A stretch of 64,000 bases of DNA from Curtobacterium sp. MCBD17_013 (lineage in GTDB: Bacteria > Actinomycetota > Actinomycetes > Actinomycetales > Microbacteriaceae). The stretch is from NCBI RefSeq assembly GCF_003234565.1, contig NZ_QKTU01000004.1, positions 124,001-188,000 on the forward strand, written 5' to 3'. The notes beneath the pieces are model-generated. The model made no database searches. It was not told the origin of the DNA and worked only from the letters and a program-made list of their open reading frames with translations. A program made the translations under genes and the position numbers. Below are positions 59,937-64,000 of this stretch, piece after piece (the stretch's first letter is position 1; every line of letters begins with the position of its first letter).

Positions 59937-62387
59937 ATGTCGCACAGCGCCTCGACCTCTGACCGGCTCCTCGCGATCGACGCGTGGTGGCGCGCCGCGA
60001 ACTACCTCACCGTCGGGCAGATCTACCTGCTCGACGACCCGCTGCTCACCCGCCCGCTCCGCCGCGAGGACATCAAGCCCCGGCTGCTCGGACACTGGGG
60101 CACCTCGCCCGCGCTGAGCCTCGTGTACGCACACCTCAACGCGCTCATCAGCGAGCGCGGACACGACGTGCTGTACGTGTGCGGGCCCGGGCACGGCGGT
60201 CCGGCGATGGACGCGAACGCGTGGCTCGACGGCACGTGGAGCGAGCTCTACCCCGACATCACACCGGACGTCGACGGTCTGCGGCAGTTCTTCAAGCAGT
60301 TCTCGTTCCCGGGCGGCATCCCGTCCCACGCGGCCCCGGAGACGCCCGGCTCGATCAACGAGGGTGGGGAGCTGGGGTACTCGCTGTCGCACGCCTACGG
60401 CGCGGCCCTGGACAACCCCGACCTCGTGGTCGCCTGCGTGATCGGCGACGGTGAGGCCGAGACGGGTCCGCTCGCGGCGTCCTGGCAGGCACACACCTTC
60501 CTCGACCCGGTCAAGGACGGCGCGGTCCTGCCGATCCTCAACCTCAACGGCTACAAGATCGCCAACCCGACCGTGCTCGCTCGGATCCCGGACGAGGACC
60601 TCGTCGCCTTCTTCCGCGGGCTCGGGTACGCGCCGATCATCGTCGACTCCGCCCGGGTCGACGACGACCCGTTCGCCGTGCACGCCCTGTTCGACGCCGC
60701 ACTGCGACGTGCGTTCGGACAGATCGAGGACCTCCAGGCGGCGGCTCGCGGTGGCTCGGGCACCGAGCGCCCGCGGTGGCCCCTCATCGTCCTCCGGACG
60801 CCGAAGGGCTGGACGGGGCCGAAGGAGGTCGACGGCCAGCGGGTCGAGGGCACCTTCCGTGCGCACCAGGTCCCGCTGCCGGGCGTCCGCGACTCCGACG
60901 ACCACCGCCGGCAGCTCGAGGAGTGGATGCGGTCCTACCGCCCCGAGGAACTGTTCGACGAGCAGGGCCAGCCCATCGGGATCCTCGGCACGATCCGCCC
61001 CGAGGGCGACAAGCGCATGAGCGCGACCCCCCACGCGAACGGCGGCCGGCTCCGGGTGGCGCTCGACCTGCCGGACCTCGAGCCCTACGCGGTGGACGTC
61101 CCCGACGACCGCACGACCAACACGTCCGCCACCGGGACGCTCGGCCCCTGGCTCCGGGATCTCATCCGCCGCAACCCGTCGAACTTCCGGCTGTTCGGCC
61201 CGGACGAGACGATCTCGAACAAGCTCGACGCGGTGTTCGAGACGACGGACCGCGTCTGGCGCGCCGAGCTCGAACCGGACGACGCGCACCTCGCCCTCGA
61301 GGGCCGGGTGACCGAGGTCCTGTCCGAGCACACGCTCGAGGGGCTGCTCGAGGGGTACGTGCTCACCGGCCGGCACGGCATGTTCAACACGTACGAGGCC
61401 TTCGCGCACATCATCGACTCGATGGTCGGCCAGTACCTCAAGTGGCTCGAGTCCTCCGCGGACATCGACTGGCGTGTCCCGGTCTCGAACCTGACGATCC
61501 TGCTGTCCTCGCACGTGTGGCGGCAGGACCACAACGGGTTCTCACACCAGGACCCCGGGTTCCTCGACGTCGTCGCCTCGAAGCAGCAGGACCTCGTCCG
61601 CGTCAAGTTCCCGCCGGACGCGAACTCGCTGCTCGCCGTCGCCCGCCACGCGTTCGAGACCACCGAGCGCGTCGAGGTGATCGTCGCGGGCAAGAACCTC
61701 GAGCCCGACTGGCTCCCGATCGACGAGGCCGTCGCGCACGTCGCCGCCGGCGTCGGGGTCTGGCACTGGGCGGGCACCGTCGCGGAGGGCGCCACGCCGA
61801 ACCTCGTCATGGCCTCCGCCGGTGACGTCCCGACACTCGAGACCATCGCCGCGATCGACCTCATCCGAGCGAACGCGCCGGAGGTGGCGATCCGCATGGT
61901 GAACGTCGTGGACCTCCTCGCGCTCGGGGACCCGCGGAACCACGAGCACCCGATCAGCGACGACGACTACGACGCCCTGTTCCTGCCCGGCACGCCCGTG
62001 GTCTTCGCGTTCCACGGCTACCCCGCACTCGTCCACCAGATGACGTACAACCGGCACGGCCACGACGACATGCACGTGCACGGCTACATGGAGCGCGGCA
62101 CCACGACCTCGCCGTTCGACATGGTCATGCTCAACGACATGGACCGCTTCGCGCTCGCCGCGGACGCCCTGTCCCACGTGGACGCCGACCGGTACGCCGG
62201 TCTCATGCAGGCCTGCCAGGAGGCCCGGGACGCGGCACGTCGGTTCGCCTACGAGCGCGGTGAGGACCACCCGGCGGTCGCCGGCTGGCAGTTCAACGGC
62301 TGGCCGCAGGACGACCCCGACGGACACCGTCAGGGCGTCGTCGGCGGGGTGCAGCAGGGTGCGGACTCGTCGGACGACAACCACTGA
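59937..62387 (+). CDS. xfp: Phosphoketolase (xylulose 5-phosphate/fructose 6-phosphate)
   Basis: 816-aa thiamin-diphosphate enzyme splitting xylulose 5-phosphate (and often fructose 6-phosphate) with phosphate to acetyl phosphate and glyceraldehyde 3-phosphate or erythrose 4-phosphate. Visible: YVCGPGHGGPAMDANAWLDG (about 80), SHAAPETPGSINEGGELGYSLSHAYG, the ThDP site CVIGDGEAETGPLA with LNLNGYKIANPT (about 168 and 201), FSHQDPGFLD (about 540) and VSNLTILLSSHVWRQDHNG. Length is normal (about 790-820). Makes acetyl-CoA precursor with less carbon loss. Transaldolase, acetate kinase and phosphotransacetylase genes are not in the window. Confidence 0.96.
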   Translation: MSHSASTSDRLLAIDAWWRAANYLTVGQIYLLDDPLLTRPLRREDIKPRLLGHWGTSPALSLVYAHLNALISERGHDVLYVCGPGHGGPAMDANAWLDGTWSELYPDITPDVDGLRQFFKQFSFPGGIPSHAAPETPGSINEGGELGYSLSHAYGAALDNPDLVVACVIGDGEAETGPLAASWQAHTFLDPVKDGAVLPILNLNGYKIANPTVLARIPDEDLVAFFRGLGYAPIIVDSARVDDDPFAVHALFDAALRRAFGQIEDLQAAARGGSGTERPRWPLIVLRTPKGWTGPKEVDGQRVEGTFRAHQVPLPGVRDSDDHRRQLEEWMRSYRPEELFDEQGQPIGILGTIRPEGDKRMSATPHANGGRLRVALDLPDLEPYAVDVPDDRTTNTSATGTLGPWLRDLIRRNPSNFRLFGPDETISNKLDAVFETTDRVWRAELEPDDAHLALEGRVTEVLSEHTLEGLLEGYVLTGRHGMFNTYEAFAHIIDSMVGQYLKWLESSADIDWRVPVSNLTILLSSHVWRQDHNGFSHQDPGFLDVVASKQQDLVRVKFPPDANSLLAVARHAFETTERVEVIVAGKNLEPDWLPIDEAVAHVAAGVGVWHWAGTVAEGATPNLVMASAGDVPTLETIAAIDLIRANAPEVAIRMVNVVDLLALGDPRNHEHPISDDDYDALFLPGTPVVFAFHGYPALVHQMTYNRHGHDDMHVHGYMERGTTTSPFDMVMLNDMDRFALAADALSHVDADRYAGLMQACQEARDAARRFAYERGEDHPAVAGWQFNGWPQDDPDGHRQGVVGGVQQGADSSDDNH

Positions 62388-62398
62388 GGCGTGCAGTC

Positions 62399-62686
62399 GT
62401 GGGCGACGACCAGCGGACCGTCGGGGACGGCGTCCTGACCGACACCGATCACGCCCTCGAGGCGACGATCGCCCATCTGCTCGACACGCGCGCCGCCACG
62501 TCGAGCACCTGCCCGTCGGAGGCGGCACGGGCACTCGGCGGCGATGACTGGCGCAGCCTGATGGAGCCGACGCGGCAGGCCGCGCGCCGCATGGTCGCCC
62601 GCGGGGAGGTCGAGATCACCCAGCGCGGGTCCGTGATCGATCCCGACCACATCCACGGTCCGATCCGGATCCGCCGGCCGCGCTGA
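62399..62686 (+). CDS. DUF3253 family protein
   Basis: 95 aa, GTG start, small helical protein. TIAHLLDTRAATSSTCPSEAARALGGDDWRSLMEPTRQAARRMVARGEVEITQRG is the DUF3253 pattern, a winged-helix-like fold in which P-S-E-x-A-R and W-R-x-x-M-x-x-x-R are conserved. Function unknown. Starts 12 nt after the phosphoketolase stop and is likely read on the same mRNA. Confidence 0.85.
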   Translation: MGDDQRTVGDGVLTDTDHALEATIAHLLDTRAATSSTCPSEAARALGGDDWRSLMEPTRQAARRMVARGEVEITQRGSVIDPDHIHGPIRIRRPR

Positions 62687-62923
62687 CGCCGTTCATCCGC
62701 ATCGCCTTCCTTCGGCGATCGATCCGCGGCGTTCGAGCGCCGAGCGGCTCGCCAGCGGGCGGCTGACCACGACCGTCGGATGGCGGTCGCGATCAGCCAG
62801 GGACGTGCCGCCGAGGAGTCGGAGGAACCGCCATGGTCGATCCCGTCGACGTCCTCAGCGTGAGGCCGCACGGGCGGCGTGCGCCGACAGCAGCGCGGCT
62901 CCGCCGCCCGGCGTCGAGGCGAC

Positions 62924-63724
62924 TCAGGCGTGACGCCAGTCGTCCGACTGCAGGTGCGACCCGGCCTGCGGCCCCATCTGGAGCATGCCCCCGTCCACCG
63001 CGTACGAGGCACCGGTCACGTACGACGCGAGCGGCGACGCCAGGAACGCGACGACCGCGGCGATCTCGCGCGCATCCCCGGGGCGTCCGAGCGGCACCCC
63101 CGGCCGGTCGATGGGGTGCGGGTCGGTGTCCTCGTTACCCGTCATCTGCGTCGCGATCTCGCCGGGCGCCACGGCGTTCACGGTGATCCCGTGGCGCCCG
63201 AGCTCGAGCGCCACCGTCTTGAGCAGGCCTCCGAGGCCGTGCTTCGCGGCGTCGTACGCGGCGGACCCGACGCGTGGCTGGTGCTCGTGCACGCTCGTGA
63301 TGCCGATGATGCGACCGCCACGACCGGCCTCGACCATGCGTCGGGCCGCGTGCTGGATGCACACGAAGGCGCCGTCGAGGTCCGTCGCGACGGTGTGCCG
63401 CCACTGGTCGAGGGTCATCTCGAGGAACGGTGCGTTGTCGCCGGTGCCGGCATCGTTGACGAACACGTCCACGCCGCCGAGTTCCTCCGCGAGTCGGTCG
63501 ATGACCTGCCCGCAGCGCTGCAGGTCCGTCACGTCGATCTGCATGACGACCGCGCGGCGTCCGTGGGCGCGGACCTCGGCGGCGGTGTCCTCCGCGCCGC
63601 GGAGGTCCTCGAGGTACGTGATGCCGACGTCCATCCCGGCCTCGGCGAGCGCCACCGCGGTGGCCCTCCCGATCCCCGACTCGGCTCCGGTGACGATGGC
63701 GGTGGTGGGCTGGGAGTCACTCAT
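62924..63724 (-). CDS. SDR family oxidoreductase
   Basis: 266 aa. Complete classical SDR: IVTGAESGIGRATAVALAEAG (about 8-28, TGxxxGIG), VNDAG (about 94), catalytic Ser in GITSVHE, YDAAK (about 164, Tyr-x3-Lys) and the C-terminal GASYAVDGGMLQM. The start was taken at 63724 because TACCGT lies 7 nt before it; a longer frame is open to 63760. Resembles general stress/glucose-dehydrogenase-like SDRs of actinobacteria (inference). Substrate unknown. Confidence 0.93.
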   Translation of the reverse strand: MSDSQPTTAIVTGAESGIGRATAVALAEAGMDVGITYLEDLRGAEDTAAEVRAHGRRAVVMQIDVTDLQRCGQVIDRLAEELGGVDVFVNDAGTGDNAPFLEMTLDQWRHTVATDLDGAFVCIQHAARRMVEAGRGGRIIGITSVHEHQPRVGSAAYDAAKHGLGGLLKTVALELGRHGITVNAVAPGEIATQMTGNEDTDPHPIDRPGVPLGRPGDAREIAAVVAFLASPLASYVTGASYAVDGGMLQMGPQAGSHLQSDDWRHA

Positions 63725-63731
63725 GCCGCGG

Positions 63732-63737
63732 ACGGTA
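63732..63737 (-). promoter_or_regulatory. -10 box TACCGT, leaderless promoter of the SDR gene
   Basis: Minus-strand TACCGT, within GGGGTACCGT, ends 7 nt before the ATG at 63724. Confidence 0.5.
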
Positions 63738-63771
63738 CCCCCAGCCGCCGGACCGTGCATCCAGCGACGAC

Positions 63772-63805
63772 GCAGGGCGGCCCCGGTGCCCCGGGACCGC
63801 CCTGC
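63772..63805 (-). terminator. Terminator hairpin after the SBP gene
   Basis: 15-bp stem GCAGGGCGGCCCCGG, loop TGCC, CCGGGACCGCCCTGC with one mismatch, 17 nt downstream of the SBP stop codon on the minus strand. No T-run. Confidence 0.6.
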
Positions 63806-63822
63806 GATCAGACGGACGTGAC

Positions 63823-64000
63823 CTACTTGGTCGAGCCCTGGATGGCGCTCTGGTAGACCGGCTTGTTGTCCTGGTCGTACTTGTAGATGCCGATGTAGGC
63901 GCTCGATGGGTCGTTGTCGGCGTTGAACGGCCCGACGCCGGACGGTCCGGTGTACTGGATCTTCGTGCCGGCGTCGACGAGCTTCTTGCAGTCGGCGAAG
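63823..64000 (-). CDS. ABC transporter substrate-binding protein (Liv-type), C-terminal fragment
   Basis: Partial: about 58 residues up to the TAG at 63823; the 5' end lies beyond the window. FADCKKLVDAGTKIQYTGPSG and VGPFNADNDPSSAYIGIYKYDQ... are typical of the C-terminal domain of periplasmic Leu/Ile/Val-type binding proteins (DAGTKIQYTGPSGxxxFNxxGD pattern). As the livH-M-G-F operon in this window has no SBP gene of its own, this may be its partner, 33 kb away, but other SBPs may exist. Confidence 0.85.
   Translation of the reverse strand, partial: FADCKKLVDAGTKIQYTGPSGVGPFNADNDPSSAYIGIYKYDQDNKPVYQSAIQGSTK

Noticed and set aside
62687..62923. Coding start at 62833 with a strong GGAGG ribosome site
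   Set aside because: The frame soon runs antisense into the SDR gene with shadow-like Arg/Pro/Ala composition. A 27-codon frame from 62779 also lacks support. The 237-nt spacer may hold a relic, but I cannot name one.

Overview
The window is very GC-rich (about 70% or more by eye), has no recognisable tRNA or rRNA gene, prophage, insertion sequence or CRISPR array, and reads as ordinary chromosome of an actinobacterium. The gene set points to the family Microbacteriaceae: an actinobacterial-type EccC/WXG100 secretion locus, paired guaB and guaB3, SURF1 next to a DUF3817 membrane protein and guaA, a LAFTG wall-sorting signal, many leaderless transcripts with TAnnnT -10 boxes, and heavy use of 4-nt start/stop overlaps. 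A Curtobacterium-like organism is my best guess, but that is inference and not proof.

Layout. 1-9.1 kb: a type VII secretion (T7SS) locus. It has an FHA-domain fragment, a large EccC ATPase on the minus strand, and diverging from it a WXG100 protein, a second small Esx-like protein, a WXG-headed 598-aa putative effector and two overlapping downstream genes that could be its partner or immunity proteins. 9.2-17.4 kb: housekeeping and transport genes (PNPOx-like flavoprotein, GNAT acetyltransferase, PcrA helicase, a TetR/MFS divergent pair with a clear operator, glycerophosphodiesterase, Bax-inhibitor-like membrane protein). 17.4-26 kb: an unusual palindromic repeat, then guaA, DUF3817, SURF1, a KhtTU-like K+/H+ antiporter pair, glpD and guaB3. 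26-30.2 kb: a branched-chain amino acid ABC operon (livH-M-G-F) whose LivH carries an extra exported domain. Its most likely type of binding protein (a Liv-type SBP) is seen only as a C-terminal fragment at the far right end.

30.5-37 kb: guaB, a large LuxR-family (LAL/MalT-like) regulator, a low-molecular-weight protein phosphatase and purB. With guaA and guaB3 this makes a loose purine nucleotide neighbourhood. 37-44.5 kb: epimerase/DUF4166 pair, a CDF metal exporter, an MFS/LysR divergent pair, a DHA2 drug exporter and two small membrane proteins. 44.6-48.3 kb: a wall-anchored lectin/DUF11 surface protein and a GH13 glucosidase. 48.5-54.7 kb: redox and stress genes (MarR, Dps, SDR, FAD oxidoreductase, hydrolase, SMP-30 lactonase, TMEM175-like channel). 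54.7-64 kb: RtcB RNA ligase, GH15 glycosidase, DUF1992, aldo/keto reductase, phosphoketolase, DUF3253, an SDR and the SBP fragment.

The most interesting regions are the T7SS effector cassette (5.6-9.1 kb), the hairpin-forming repeat at 17.45-17.54 kb, the three consecutive inverted repeats between the LuxR regulator and the phosphatase, the LivH fusion, two small tandem-repeat loci (32.08 and 49.70 kb), and a short CGGGAGGC element that recurs in the intergenic spacers.
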